Positions 27,020 to 36,740 of a stretch of DNA of 64,000 nt are shown here, one piece after another. Source of the stretch: Gammaproteobacteria bacterium (GTDB taxonomy: Bacteria; Pseudomonadota; Gammaproteobacteria; Ga0077536); NCBI GenBank assembly GCA_016191285.1, contig JACPPA010000016.1:1-64000 (forward strand), written 5' to 3'. The notes under the pieces are model-generated. The model was not told the DNA's origin. It did not search any database and was given only the letters and a program-made list of their open reading frames with translations. The translations under genes and the position numbers were made by a program. The first letter of the stretch is position 1; every line of letters begins with the position of its first letter.

Positions 27020-28243
27020 ATGGTCACGAGTAGGCGTCATTTTCTCGCACGATGTCGTACGCTTCTTGGCAGCGTGGCTGCCGTGCTGGTCGGTAGTCCC
27101 TCACGGGCGCTGGCAGCAGATGTTTCGCCGATGGATACCACTAAGCAGCAGGGCGGGCCGGCAACGGCGCATGGCGCGCGGTCTCCAGCCGAGACGAGCG
27201 CGCGGTTAGTGGATCCTTTGGGCGATCCTCGTAGCACCCAGTCATTGACGCCCTTGCAAGACTTGCACGGAATAATCACGCCCTCGGGACTGCACTTCGA
27301 ACGACACCATGCGGGGGTCCCGCAGATCAAGCCTGAAGCGCATCGTCTACTGCTCCACGGCTTGGTAAACGACGCCAAAATATTCACCGTAGAGGACATC
27401 AAGCGTTTCCCGGCTACTACCAAAAATTATTTCATTGAGTGTTCTGGTAACGGGTACCGGGAGTGGAATGGGCCTATCGGGCAGAGTGTCCAGGAAACTC
27501 ACGGATTGACGTCTTGCAGCGAATGGACCGGCGTGCCCTTGAAGCACCTGCTGGGTGAAGCCCACATTGCGCCGGGCGCCGCTTGGGTTGTTGCCGAAGG
27601 CGCAGATGGTGCGGCGATGACGCGCAGCGTCCCGCTCGACAAATGCCTCGATGATGTCCTCGTCGCTTACGCGCAGAACGGCGAGATGCTGCGCCCGGAA
27701 CAGGGTTACCCGTTGCGTCTGCTGGTGCCGGGGTGGGAAGGGAATATCAGCGTCAAATGGCTGCGTCGCCTGAAAGTGGTGGACCGGCCATATCAAACGC
27801 GCGAAGAGACTTCAAAGTATACGGACCTGATGCCCGATGGCAGCGCTAAACAATTCACGTTTGTCATGCATGCGAAATCCGTGATCACCTATCCCTCCGG
27901 GAAGCACAAATTGCCGGGGCCCGGATTCTATGAGATTCGCGGTTTAGCCTGGTCTGGGCGTGGCCGTATCACACGGGTCGAGGTCAGCACCGATGATGGT
28001 GCATCGTGGCAAGAGTGCCGACTGCAAGGGCCGGTACTAGATAAATGCCATACCCGCTTTTCGTGTGACTGGCGGTGGCAGGGGAAGGCGACCATCATCC
28101 AGAGCCGGTGCACGGACGAATCGGGTTATCGGCAATCGACGCGCACGGAGCTGCAAGCCGCGCAGGGTAAACTTCCATCGTACCATTACAACGCCATCCA
28201 ACGCTGGCGGATTGATGCTAGCGGCGAGGCGTCCAATGTTTAA
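27020..28243 (+). CDS. soxC: SoxC-type molybdopterin sulfane dehydrogenase subunit
   Basis: 407 residues with a twin-arginine signal (TSRRHFLARC then a hydrophobic stretch to about 34), so periplasmic. The oxidoreductase molybdopterin domain shows DLHGIITPSGLHFERHHAGV, FIECSGNGYREWNGP and the molybdenum-ligand cysteine in THGLTSCSEWTGVPL. A dimerisation domain follows (ARSVITYPSGKHKLPGPG-like). These motifs are closer to SoxC than to sulfite oxidases. SoxD overlaps its end. No soxXYZAB genes are in the window, so it may act outside the classical Sox complex. Confidence 0.88.
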   Translation: MVTSRRHFLARCRTLLGSVAAVLVGSPSRALAADVSPMDTTKQQGGPATAHGARSPAETSARLVDPLGDPRSTQSLTPLQDLHGIITPSGLHFERHHAGVPQIKPEAHRLLLHGLVNDAKIFTVEDIKRFPATTKNYFIECSGNGYREWNGPIGQSVQETHGLTSCSEWTGVPLKHLLGEAHIAPGAAWVVAEGADGAAMTRSVPLDKCLDDVLVAYAQNGEMLRPEQGYPLRLLVPGWEGNISVKWLRRLKVVDRPYQTREETSKYTDLMPDGSAKQFTFVMHAKSVITYPSGKHKLPGPGFYEIRGLAWSGRGRITRVEVSTDDGASWQECRLQGPVLDKCHTRFSCDWRWQGKATIIQSRCTDESGYRQSTRTELQAAQGKLPSYHYNAIQRWRIDASGEASNV

Positions 28244-28766
28244 GCGTCGACGCGCGCTCATTGCTTTGCAGGTCGCGTTGGCAAATTGCGTCAGCGCCGC
28301 CGCGACGGCTGAGTCTTACGACCTGGGTCGTACCCCGACGTCCGCAGCGATAGCGGCGTGGGACATCGCGATCGGACCACTGGGCGCAGAACTCCCAACT
28401 GGTCACGGCACCGCCGAAGCAGGGGCGGATTTATTCGCGCAAAAATGCGCCATGTGCCATGGCGCGACCGGACGCGAGGGACCCGACCCTGTCCTCGCTG
28501 GGGGGCAGAATACCCTCGCGACCGACAAACCCATCCGGACCATCGGCAGCTACTGGCCCTACGCCACGACTATCTTCGATTACGTCCGTCGCGCGATGCC
28601 TTTGCAGGCGCCGGGATCGCTCAGGCCTGATGAAGTCTATGCATTAACCGCGTATTTGCTGTACGCGAACGGCATCATCGAGCACGCAACCATTATCGAT
28701 GGGGCCAGCCTGCCACAGGTTTTGATGCCAAATCGACACGGCTTCGTCGTTGCCCCACGCGATTGA
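28236..28766 (+). CDS. soxD: SoxD-type cytochrome c subunit
   Basis: About 176 residues; ATG 28236 overlaps the soxC stop by 8 bp (ATG 28215 is an alternative). A signal peptide ends near ATAES. One c-type haem motif CAMCH is followed by VLAGGQNTLATDKPIRTIGS, WPYATTIFDYVRRAMP (axial Met probably in this loop) and DEVYALTAYLLYANGII, all SoxD features. The second haem domain found in some SoxD proteins is absent. It takes electrons from SoxC in the periplasm. Confidence 0.87.
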   Translation: MFKRRRALIALQVALANCVSAAATAESYDLGRTPTSAAIAAWDIAIGPLGAELPTGHGTAEAGADLFAQKCAMCHGATGREGPDPVLAGGQNTLATDKPIRTIGSYWPYATTIFDYVRRAMPLQAPGSLRPDEVYALTAYLLYANGIIEHATIIDGASLPQVLMPNRHGFVVAPRD

Positions 28767-28781
28767 AGTCGGCTTTCAACT

Positions 28782-28797
28782 TGGCATATCCCGCGCA
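28782..28797 (+). promoter_or_regulatory. Weak sigma54-like element
   Basis: TGGCATATCCCGCGCA keeps GG-N10-GC and a good -24 half, but the -12 half reads GCGC instead of TTGC. No clear TGTGCA cluster lies upstream. It precedes the MFS gene at 28913. Low confidence. Confidence 0.25.
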
Positions 28798-28912
28798 TAA
28801 AGAGGGCTGCAATGTTCAGCGATGAATACCACGGTGGCGACCTAAGAACCGAATTCATAGATTTTCTATCTGCAATTCGCAGTGCCCTGTGTGGCCGTGG
28901 AGATGTGCGATA

Positions 28913-30187
28913 ATGAGCGTTTTCCTCGACACGGCGGATAGTGTTCCAGCTGGGGTGAATCATTCGCGCAATTATCTTGCTCATCTTCTCTTCTTTATCT
29001 GCTTCTGCACACTGTTCGAAGGGTATGACGTGCTGATTCTGAATCTCGCGCTACCACATCTGGGCCGCGAATTCGGCGCGAGTGCGGAGACGCTCAGTTA
29101 TGCTGTTGGACTGATCAGCGTCGGGACGATGGTGGCCTTCGCGCTCGTGCGTCTAGCCGATCGCTATGGACGGCGCGCCGTATTCCTGGGTGCGGTCGCG
29201 GGCTATACGCTGTTCACCATGCTCACCGCCTGCTCGACAGGGGTATATGACTTCGTTGCGTACCAGTTCGTGGCGCGTATGTTCATGGTGACTGAGATTG
29301 GCGTCGGAGCGATTATCCTGACGGAGGAGATGCCGCATCGCTACCGCGGCGCGGCCGTCACTTTGGTCTTCGCGCTCGGTTTGGCGGGTGGCATTGCGGG
29401 TTCGCTGCTTTATCCGTATATCGTCGAAACGGCGCTCGGCTGGCGCACGCTCTATATCGCTGGAGGGGCGGTGTTTCCGGTGCTTGCGATTTACTGGAAA
29501 CGACTGCGCGAAACCCGACGCTGGCAATTAGACCAGCAACACAATCGACAACCCCGGGTGTCATTCCTTGCTGGCTATCGCGAAATAGTGAAGGTATTTC
29601 ATTCAAAATATCGTGCGCGCTTATTGGTGGGTACCAGCATCTGGTTTGCGCTGAATGCCTGGAGTGCGAGCTGCCTGTTTTTCTTCACTTACTATGTGAC
29701 GAACGAGCGTGGCTGGAGCGCGGCGCAGGTCAGCACGACCCTGACGTTCGGCTATATGTTTGCAATTGTAGGATACCTGATGGCTGGACCGATGCTCGAA
29801 TTGGCAGGGCGACGGATCACGGTGTCCCTGTATTTCGCCGTCGGCGCGGTTAGCGCGATTACCTGCTTTTTGTCGGAATCCACCCAGATAATTACCGTGT
29901 CTTACATGGTTGTACTGGGCATGCAGGCCTTATGGGCCATCGCCGCGACGATTACGAGCGAGATCTTTCCGACCGAGTTGCGCGGCACCGGCAATGCGGT
30001 CGTGAACAACTTGCTCGGGCGGACGGGGATGGTGCTTGCCCCGGGCATGATCGGCGTCTTATCGGTGTGGCTTGGTTCGGTTGGGCAGGCCGTGGCAGTC
30101 ATGGCGCTGGTGCCGCTGTTTTGCATTCCGGTGATCTTGCTGCTGCTTAAGGAAACCAAGGGCAAGACACTGGAAGAGATCGCCTAA
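28913..30187 (+). CDS. MFS transporter, aromatic acid/sugar porter-like
   Basis: 424 residues with twelve predicted membrane segments. Motif A is clear: RLADRYGRRAVFLG after helix 2, and a helix 1 reading FFICFCTLFEGYDVLILNLA typical of the aromatic acid:H+ symporter branch (the GYD motif). The second half has GPMLELAGRRITVS, TSEIFPTELRGTGNAVVNNL and a cytoplasmic end KETKGKTLEEIA. It would import an organic acid. A decayed partial copy of a homologous gene lies at 36205-36408. Confidence 0.87.
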   Translation: MSVFLDTADSVPAGVNHSRNYLAHLLFFICFCTLFEGYDVLILNLALPHLGREFGASAETLSYAVGLISVGTMVAFALVRLADRYGRRAVFLGAVAGYTLFTMLTACSTGVYDFVAYQFVARMFMVTEIGVGAIILTEEMPHRYRGAAVTLVFALGLAGGIAGSLLYPYIVETALGWRTLYIAGGAVFPVLAIYWKRLRETRRWQLDQQHNRQPRVSFLAGYREIVKVFHSKYRARLLVGTSIWFALNAWSASCLFFFTYYVTNERGWSAAQVSTTLTFGYMFAIVGYLMAGPMLELAGRRITVSLYFAVGAVSAITCFLSESTQIITVSYMVVLGMQALWAIAATITSEIFPTELRGTGNAVVNNLLGRTGMVLAPGMIGVLSVWLGSVGQAVAVMALVPLFCIPVILLLLKETKGKTLEEIA

Positions 30188-30364
30188 CGGAAGGTAATGA
30201 TGTGTCCGGTCCTGCTTTGACTCCGACTGTCGATGTCGAACGGTTGTTGATTGAATAGCCGGGACGTTGCGTAACGGCCGAATCCCGGATACCTAGTAGG
30301 CAAGGTGCGCAAGTAGTCGCGGACAACTCGATTCCAAGCTGCAAGAAACGAAGGGAGAACAGGC

Positions 30365-31744
30365 ATGTCGTCGCCACCGCGCAAGCGAATCTATTTCAAT
30401 GCGTTTCATATGAACTGCGTGGTCCACCAGTCGCCTGGTCTATGGGTGCGCGACGATGATCATATGGTCGATTACACCGATCTCGACCAGTGGACGCGCT
30501 TCGCCAGGTTGATCGAGAAGGGGTGCTTCGACGCAATCTTCCTTGCTGACGTCGTCGGCACCTACGACGTCTACGGCGGCAACCGTGACGCCGCCATTGC
30601 TGCCGCCACGCAATTCCCGGTCAATGATCCCATGCTGTTAGTCCCGGCGATGGCGGCGGTCACTAAGCATCTGGGTTTCGGTTTCACCAGCTCGTTCATT
30701 CAGTACCACCCCTTCATGTTCGCGCGTTTGATCACTACGCTCGATCATCTGACCAAAGGCCGCGTTGCCTGGAACATTGTGACCTCCTACCTGGAGAGCA
30801 CCGCGCGCAGCTTTGGCATCGCCGGCCTGCCCGAGCATGACGAACGTTACGCCATGGCCGACGAGTATTGCCGGCTGTGCTATCGCCTGTGGGAGGACAG
30901 CTGGGCGGACGATGCCGTGATCAAGGATCGCATACGCGGCATCTACGCCGATCCGGCGAAGGTGCGCGACATCGATCACGACGGCCGTTATTTCAAACTC
31001 CACGGCTGCCACCTCGCCGAGCCCTCGCCGCAGCGCACACCGGTGCTGTTCCAGGCCGGCAGTTCACCGCGCGGCTCCGATTTCGCAGCGGAGCATGCGG
31101 AATGCGTGTTCGTGGTTGGCTCTAAGCCGGTGATTGCCGGCGAGTACGTGCGTAACATTCGGGCTAAGATGGCCGCGCACGGAGGCGATCCGCAGGACGT
31201 GCTGGGCTTCGCCTACATGAAGGTTATCACCGGTGGCAGCGAAGCCGAGGCGCGTGCCAAGTACGACGAATACGCTGCGCAGATCAGCTACGAGGGTGCG
31301 CTGGCGCTGATGAGCGGCTGGAGCGGAATCGACTTCAGCAAGTACGATCCGGATCAGCCCGTCGAGTACGTCGAGACCAACGCGGTACGCACCTTGCTGC
31401 ACAGCTTCACCAACGCGGATCCGGGTCGCAAGTGGACCATGCGAGATATTGCCCGCTATGTCGGCATCGGCGGTGCCGGTCCGGTCCTAGTCGGGGTGCC
31501 CGAACAGATCGCCGATCAGCTCGAGGAGTGGGTCGCGGCTGGCGTCGACGGCTTCAATCTCGCCTACTCCATCATGCCGGGCTCGTTCGAGGACTTTATT
31601 GAGGGTGTGGTGCCGGTGCTGCAGCGGCGCGGGCGCATGCAGACGGCTTACGGCGAAGGCACGCTGCGTGAGAAGCTGTTCCCGCATCGCGCCGCGCGCA
31701 TGAGCGCGCCGCATCCGGCGGCGACCTGTCGGCGGCCCTGGTGA
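30365..31744 (+). CDS. FMN-dependent luciferase-like monooxygenase (NtaA/DszA family)
   Basis: 459 residues. Family features: MSSPPRKRIYFNAFHMNC, CFDAIFLADVVGTYDVYGG, TLDHLTKGRVAWNIVTSYLE, HDERYAMADEYCRLCYRLWE, FQAGSSPRGSDFAAEHAEC and a final FEDFIEGVVPVLQRRGRMQT. It is the most distant of the five NtaA-type proteins here and has a basic, proline-rich tail of about 18 residues after LREKLFPH. It follows the MFS gene by 177 bp. No sigma54 element is seen before it. Confidence 0.85.
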   Translation: MSSPPRKRIYFNAFHMNCVVHQSPGLWVRDDDHMVDYTDLDQWTRFARLIEKGCFDAIFLADVVGTYDVYGGNRDAAIAAATQFPVNDPMLLVPAMAAVTKHLGFGFTSSFIQYHPFMFARLITTLDHLTKGRVAWNIVTSYLESTARSFGIAGLPEHDERYAMADEYCRLCYRLWEDSWADDAVIKDRIRGIYADPAKVRDIDHDGRYFKLHGCHLAEPSPQRTPVLFQAGSSPRGSDFAAEHAECVFVVGSKPVIAGEYVRNIRAKMAAHGGDPQDVLGFAYMKVITGGSEAEARAKYDEYAAQISYEGALALMSGWSGIDFSKYDPDQPVEYVETNAVRTLLHSFTNADPGRKWTMRDIARYVGIGGAGPVLVGVPEQIADQLEEWVAAGVDGFNLAYSIMPGSFEDFIEGVVPVLQRRGRMQTAYGEGTLREKLFPHRAARMSAPHPAATCRRPW

Positions 31745-31934
31745 ATCGCGTCAACCACCCACCCCACAACTGGATAGTCTCAACGGCTTGATGCACCCGC
31801 GATGACCAGTGGCTACAGGGGCGGCCAAAAGCCAGGTTAAACCCAACCCTCCCTGCCGCTTGGACAACTACCAGCAACCTGTTCGCGAGCCGGATGTGAC
31901 GCCGTCCACGCGCCGCATGCCGGGAGGGCGGTGC

Positions 31935-32047
31935 TTACACAATACCGGCCACCAGGTTTGACGGATGCCGGTCGCTACGATCTGCGAGCATGGCTTGAGC
32001 CGCGACGATTCGGCCGTCTTTGAGGTACGCTGCAAGCAGCGTGGAAT
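31935..32047 (-). pseudogene. C-terminal fragment of a TTC38-like TPR gene, cut by an IS630 remnant
   Basis: The minus strand encodes STLLAAYLKDGRIVAAQAML then ADRSDRHPSNLVAGIV and a TAA. This is nearly the same as the end of the intact TPR protein at 43136-44431 (STLLAAYLKDGRIVAAQAML, ADRNDRQPSNPVAGLA). DNA similarity extends a little beyond the stop, to the GCATGCC near 31916 and 43111. The reading frame is cut at about 32047 where transposase sequence begins. Confidence 0.85.
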
Positions 32048-32744
32048 CATTGTTAGCGCTGGAACTGAGTCGTCAGGGGTGGGTTGCGGTGCATCCGACG
32101 ACGGTTCGGCGCTGGCTGGTGCGGCTGTGCATGGTATGGCGCCGGGCGCGCCCGACCTTGCATATCGCTGATCCACGAAAAGTGCGGCGGATGCGGGCAA
32201 TTAAGCGAGCGTTGCGACGAGCGAGTGTGCGGGACGAGGTGTTTTACGTGGATGAAGCCGACATTGATTTGAATCCAAGGATTGGGCCGACGTGGACGCC
32301 GCGCGGCGTTCAACAGACAGTCGTGACTCCGGGTCAAAACCGTAAACGTTATGTCGCAGGCGCACTCAACGCGCGGACCGGCCGCGTGCTGTGGGTTGAG
32401 CATGCGGCCAAGAACTCGGAATTATTCTTGCGCCTGATAGAAGCCCTGACGCGCGCCTATCGTCGCGCGCGGCGACTCTTCCTCATCTTGGACAATTATC
32501 GTATCCATGATAGCCGAGTGGTCCGCAGCTGGTTGGCGCACCACCCGCGCATCAAACCTTTGTTCCAACCCGCTTATCATCCATGGGTCAATTGCATCGA
32601 ACGACTCTGGAAACAATTACACGACGCCGTGACGCGCAATCATCGCTGCACAAGCCTTGAGCACTTGATGATGCCGTGCGGCGCTTCATGCAGGTCTGCC
32701 AACCATTCCCTGGCAATCGCCCTGCGTTAGCGTCCAAGTCATGA
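32047..32744 (+). pseudogene. IS630-family transposase, 5'-truncated and frameshifted
   Basis: From about 32047 the frame reads ESLLALELSRQGWVAVHPTT, with the DDE residues in FYVDEADIDLNPRIG, LILDNYRIHDS and PWVNCIERLWKQLHDAVT. The N-terminal domain is missing. Near 32668 a one-base shift moves the true ending, DAVRRFMQVCQPFPGNRP, into another frame that stops at 32742-32744. The element is dead and sits in the TPR-gene fragment. No inverted repeats were found. Confidence 0.82.
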
Positions 32745-32802
32745 CTGGTCAGCATTTACGATCAGCTATTTAGTTAAATCTATCGGTTAGGGGATTACAA
32801 GC

Positions 32803-34548
32803 ATGGAAAAACAGGACGCTCTCATGAAAATTTTGAGTCTGGTCGCGATTCTAAGCGTGGCGATTTCCGCCGCCGCGCAGCAAGCTGAGCCTGCGGTCGG
32901 CGGCCATGTTCACTACACGGAGACGAACAAGGTCGAGCAGCCATCCCCGACCGGCGCGCTCGCGCCGCGGCTGCAGAATCTCGGTGACCATTCGTTTCCG
33001 GTCTCTACCGAAAACTCCCAGGCGCAGCGCTTTATGAGCCAAGGATTGAACCTCGCCTATGCATTCAATCACGCCGAGGCGCGCAGAGCGTTCCGCGAAG
33101 CGGCACGGCTTGATCCCAAACTCGCGATGGCCTACTGGGGCCAGGCGCTGGTGCTTGGGCCTAATATCAATGCCCTGATGACACCGAACGAGGAGCCGCA
33201 TGCCTACGAGACGGTGCAGAAAGCAATCTCGTTAAAGGCCAAGGCGACACCACGCGAGCAAGATTTGATCGACGCCCTCGCCGCGCGGTATTCGGGACGT
33301 GCCGATGATCGCGCGCCGCGCGATCAGGCGTACGCCGCAGCCATGCGCGCGGTACATCGCAAATATCCCGACGATCCAGATATCGCGATGCTTTACGTGG
33401 AGTCGATGATGGACCTGCGTCCGTGGGGTTATTGGATGCCCGACGGTCGACCGCATGCAGGCACCGCGGAAATTGTCGCACTCACTGAGCAAGTCATTGC
33501 AAGTCATCCGCGTCACCCAGGCGCACTGCATCTCTACATTCATCTCATGGAATCCACTGCGGTGCCGGGTAAAGCGGAACGAGCGGCAGATACCTTGTTA
33601 ACCTTAATGCCCGCAGCCGGACATTTGGTGCATATGCCGTCACATATCTACCAGCGCATCGGGCGTTACGCGGATGCCGCGCACGCGAACGAACTCGCAA
33701 TCGCGGCGGATGAGGACTACCTCGCACAATGCCAGGCCCAAGGTCTTTATCCAATGGGCTACTACCCGCATAACATCCATTTTCTGTGGTTCGCGGCGAC
33801 TGCCGAGGGGCGCAGCAAAGTCGCGCTCGATTCAGCGCGCAAAGTGGCGTCCAAAATCGATGACGAGACGCTAAAAGCGCTACCGATACTGGCGGCATTT
33901 CGGACTGTGCCCTACTGGGCACTCACCCGCTTCGGGCACTGGGACGAGATGTTGCGTGAACCGGAGCCACCCGCCTATAGCGCCTACTTGCGTGGGGCAT
34001 GGCATTATGCGCGTGGCCTAGCGCGAGTTGCCAAGGGTGAAATGGATACGGCGGACCAAGAACTCGCCAAGCTTCGCGAAATCCTCAAGGATGAGTCGCT
34101 GAAACTGCCGCTGTTCTCACCGAATTCGGCAGGGGCCGTGCTCAGTATTGGTGACGACGTGCTGGCCGGCGAAATCGCCGCCGCGCGTGGCGACTACGAT
34201 CGCGCTATTGGGCATCTCGACAGGGCCGTTCGGCTCGAAGACGCGTTGACCTACACCGAACCGTCAGAGTGGCACTACCCACCGCGCCACGCCCTTGGTG
34301 CGGTGCTGCTGCAGGCTGGCCGTGCGGCCGAAGCCGAAGCCGTCTATTGGGAGGATCTGAAACGCAACCGGGACAACGGCTGGGCGTTATTTGGCTTGCT
34401 GCAGGCCCTACGTGCACAGCAGAAAACTGCGCTGGCAACCGTTGTCGAGGCGCGGTTCAAGCAAGCCTGGGCGCATGCCGACATCACGCTCGAGGCTTCC
34501 CGCTTCGGCGCCGCGTCCCCACACAAAATAGCACTCAGCACGCAGTAG
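32803..34548 (+). CDS. Periplasmic TPR-repeat protein
   Basis: 581 residues, or 574 if started at the second Met (MKILSLVAILSV, 32824), which begins a normal signal peptide cleaved after ISAAAQ. Several TPR-like helix pairs follow: GLNLAYAFNHAEARRAFREA, GRYADAAHANELAIAADEDY, then EIAAARGDYDRAIGHLDRAV and LLQAGRAAEAEAVYWEDLKR. Motifs such as HPGALHLYIHLME and HMPSHIYQRIGRY recur in a widespread uncharacterised TPR family. It lies 10 bp before a GMC oxidoreductase gene and may be exported with or help that enzyme. Function not known. Confidence 0.75.
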   Translation: MEKQDALMKILSLVAILSVAISAAAQQAEPAVGGHVHYTETNKVEQPSPTGALAPRLQNLGDHSFPVSTENSQAQRFMSQGLNLAYAFNHAEARRAFREAARLDPKLAMAYWGQALVLGPNINALMTPNEEPHAYETVQKAISLKAKATPREQDLIDALAARYSGRADDRAPRDQAYAAAMRAVHRKYPDDPDIAMLYVESMMDLRPWGYWMPDGRPHAGTAEIVALTEQVIASHPRHPGALHLYIHLMESTAVPGKAERAADTLLTLMPAAGHLVHMPSHIYQRIGRYADAAHANELAIAADEDYLAQCQAQGLYPMGYYPHNIHFLWFAATAEGRSKVALDSARKVASKIDDETLKALPILAAFRTVPYWALTRFGHWDEMLREPEPPAYSAYLRGAWHYARGLARVAKGEMDTADQELAKLREILKDESLKLPLFSPNSAGAVLSIGDDVLAGEIAAARGDYDRAIGHLDRAVRLEDALTYTEPSEWHYPPRHALGAVLLQAGRAAEAEAVYWEDLKRNRDNGWALFGLLQALRAQQKTALATVVEARFKQAWAHADITLEASRFGAASPHKIALSTQ

Positions 34549-34558
34549 AAGCGATCGC

Positions 34559-36082
34559 ATGATGACAAAAACAATTATCATCGGCAGCGGGTTTGCCGGA
34601 GCTGTGGTTGCCGATCAATTGGTCAACGCAGGGATTCAGGTCACCCTGTTGGAACGCGGCCCGTGGCGCGATACCGTACCGGTACGATCCATGGGGATCA
34701 CTGACCGCACACCATTCCCACGCGGCCGACAAATGTGGGGCGCCACGTTTCGCTCGTTGCGGCATCGCTGGTTGGGTAAGAAGGGGTTGCTGCTGAACCC
34801 CCGTGGACTGCTAGAGATGTTTATCGATAAACATCTGAGCACGGTTTGCTCGTCGAGTGTCGGCGGCGGCAGTCATATTTACTCCGGCGTTTTCCGCTAC
34901 CCTCAAGTAGATCATTTTTGGGATGGATTCTGCGAAGACATCTCCGACGCATCGATGAAACGCCATTACGAAAATGTGCTTAGGAAATTCGACGCAGTAG
35001 AGCCTGCCGCGGACTTGAAAATACCGCACACCGCAGCTGAACGTTTTGGGCCTGGCGATCCGGTCCAAGGCCCCTCTAAGACGCCACCTACTTGGCTCGG
35101 CTTTCTTTTTCCAGAGGAAGTCGGAAGCCCTCGCAAAATAATGACCGCCGAAGGGATTGAGCGCTGGGAACTGGATTACGACGACCGTGATGGCCATGGT
35201 TTCCTCGGTGCACCAAACGGCGCTAAAACGACCGTCGATTTCCTATATCTCGCACCGCTACTCAACAAGGGTCTCGAGCTGCGCGATCTCTGCGAGGCAA
35301 CGAGAATTGTCGAAAACCCGGTAGGTAACGAGGCGCGTTACCGTGTCGACTACTTCGACCACAAAACGGGCGAAACAGTTAGTCTGTATTCGGATAACGT
35401 GATTCTCGCCGCCGGCACCATGAACACGCTTAGCCTACTGTTGCGCAGCCGGGATATCGATGGAACCTTACAGGGCATGCCGCAACTCGGAAAACGATTA
35501 GGCGGGAATGGCGATTTCTTTGCCTTCTGGGATTACAACGAGGTGGGTCGAAATCTATCGACCGGTTTGCCGTTTCATGGTGGTTTCCAGTTAAAAGATG
35601 AAAATTTCCCCCTGGTCCTCGGTGGTGGCGGCTGGCCGGCGGCCGACAAGTACCCGTTTCCCCGATTCATCAAGGAACGAGTCAAGCGCGGCGCATTCAC
35701 CAGTAGTATGGGTCCCGATGCGATGGATGGCACGGTCGGTATTCGCGATGGAAAGCTGCACATAGATTTCAATCCTGACAATAGTCCGATCTATGCGCAG
35801 ACCGCGGCAACTTTCCGGCGAATGAGTGAGGTAACAGGGAAAAAAATCTTCCATCCCAAATCGCCGATTACGGTGCACGCGCTTGGCGGTGCATGCATGG
35901 ATCGGGACATCGAACGCGGTGTGGTCGGATCAAACGGAGAAGTCTACGGGCACCAAGGGCTTTTTATCGCGGATGGATCGGTGTTTCCGCGAATGCCGGG
36001 CGGACCGCCGACGCTGACAATCGCGGCATGGGCAGAACGTCTGGGTATGCGACTCGCCGAGCGCTTGCGCGGCACGCCATAG
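34559..36082 (+). CDS. GMC-family FAD oxidoreductase (cholesterol oxidase-like)
   Basis: 507 residues. FAD-binding GSGFAGAVVADQL at residues 9-21, a second nucleotide motif NVILAAGTMNTLSLLL, and the GMC C-terminal end HALGGACMDRDIERGVV followed by LFIADGSVFPRMPGGPPTLT. The layout is that of cholesterol oxidase-like GMC enzymes that oxidise an alcohol on a ring. The N-terminus has no export signal and fits a cytoplasmic enzyme. It is adjacent to the TPR gene in the same direction, likely one operon. The substrate could be an alicyclic alcohol, but this is not shown. Confidence 0.82.
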   Translation: MMTKTIIIGSGFAGAVVADQLVNAGIQVTLLERGPWRDTVPVRSMGITDRTPFPRGRQMWGATFRSLRHRWLGKKGLLLNPRGLLEMFIDKHLSTVCSSSVGGGSHIYSGVFRYPQVDHFWDGFCEDISDASMKRHYENVLRKFDAVEPAADLKIPHTAAERFGPGDPVQGPSKTPPTWLGFLFPEEVGSPRKIMTAEGIERWELDYDDRDGHGFLGAPNGAKTTVDFLYLAPLLNKGLELRDLCEATRIVENPVGNEARYRVDYFDHKTGETVSLYSDNVILAAGTMNTLSLLLRSRDIDGTLQGMPQLGKRLGGNGDFFAFWDYNEVGRNLSTGLPFHGGFQLKDENFPLVLGGGGWPAADKYPFPRFIKERVKRGAFTSSMGPDAMDGTVGIRDGKLHIDFNPDNSPIYAQTAATFRRMSEVTGKKIFHPKSPITVHALGGACMDRDIERGVVGSNGEVYGHQGLFIADGSVFPRMPGGPPTLTIAAWAERLGMRLAERLRGTP

Positions 36083-36204
36083 TGCTGGCAATGGATACCC
36101 GCGTTCTTGTTCACGCCCGGTCGTGCCGCTCAGTCACTCGCGTAAAAGTGCTCGTTGGATAGTGTCTCAGTTTGGTAGCAGTTGAAGGCCGTTCGACTTG
36201 AGTT

Positions 36205-36408
36205 TGTCCTAGGCGAATATGACCGCCGGGCCGATGCTCGATTGGGTAGGCCGACGAGTCACGGGATGTGCATACTTTGCCGTTGGCGGGGCAGCGCGAT
36301 AACGTGCTTCTTGGCGGAGTCCACGCTGGTGATTGCGGTGTCGTACATGATTGTTTTGGGGATGCAGGCTTTATGGGCGATCTTCGCTACCTGGAAGAGA
36401 TGGCCTAG
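36205..36408 (+). pseudogene. Relic of an MFS transporter gene
   Basis: Two frames together recall the C-terminal part of the MFS protein at 28913-30187. MTAGPMLDWVGRRVTGCAYF runs from 36219 to a stop near 36298, then the other frame gives AITCFLAESTLVIAVSYMIV and LGMQALWAIFAT, then jumps to LEEMA and a stop (36391-36408), matching the end TLEEIA. So one frameshift and a large internal deletion have destroyed a copy related to, but clearly diverged from, the intact gene. Confidence 0.8.
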
Positions 36409-36740
36409 GGATGGGGGGCCGTCACTTTTAACTTCCCTAGTGCGCCGTTGCGTGGCGGGCGCCGGACTGCGGGTTTTGCTCCGGCAGTTCTCCGGCTGCG
36501 GCTTGTGCGATTCGCTGACGGCAGGTCTGACCGGGCTGGTATTGTTCACCGTGGCGATCACCGCCACCCTCATCAAAGAAAGGGCGAGACGTAATGCCAG
36601 CGCAACATCGCAAACGTTTTTTTTAATGCTTTTCATCACTAGTGTCCCAACGTTGCGCTATAGATTGTCGGTTAAGGGCTTCCGATGGACTTCGCCTTGC
36701 GGGGGCACTGTGCTTCAATTGCCGTTTCTAGGTCGACGCA
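36409..36740. other. Gene-free stretch with a possible second transporter tail
   Basis: A short open piece near 36530-36590 reads AGLTGLVLFTVAITATLIKE, which resembles the last membrane helix of an MFS protein. Nothing before it supports a gene. I see no RNA, promoter or repeat that can be named. Confidence 0.3.
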
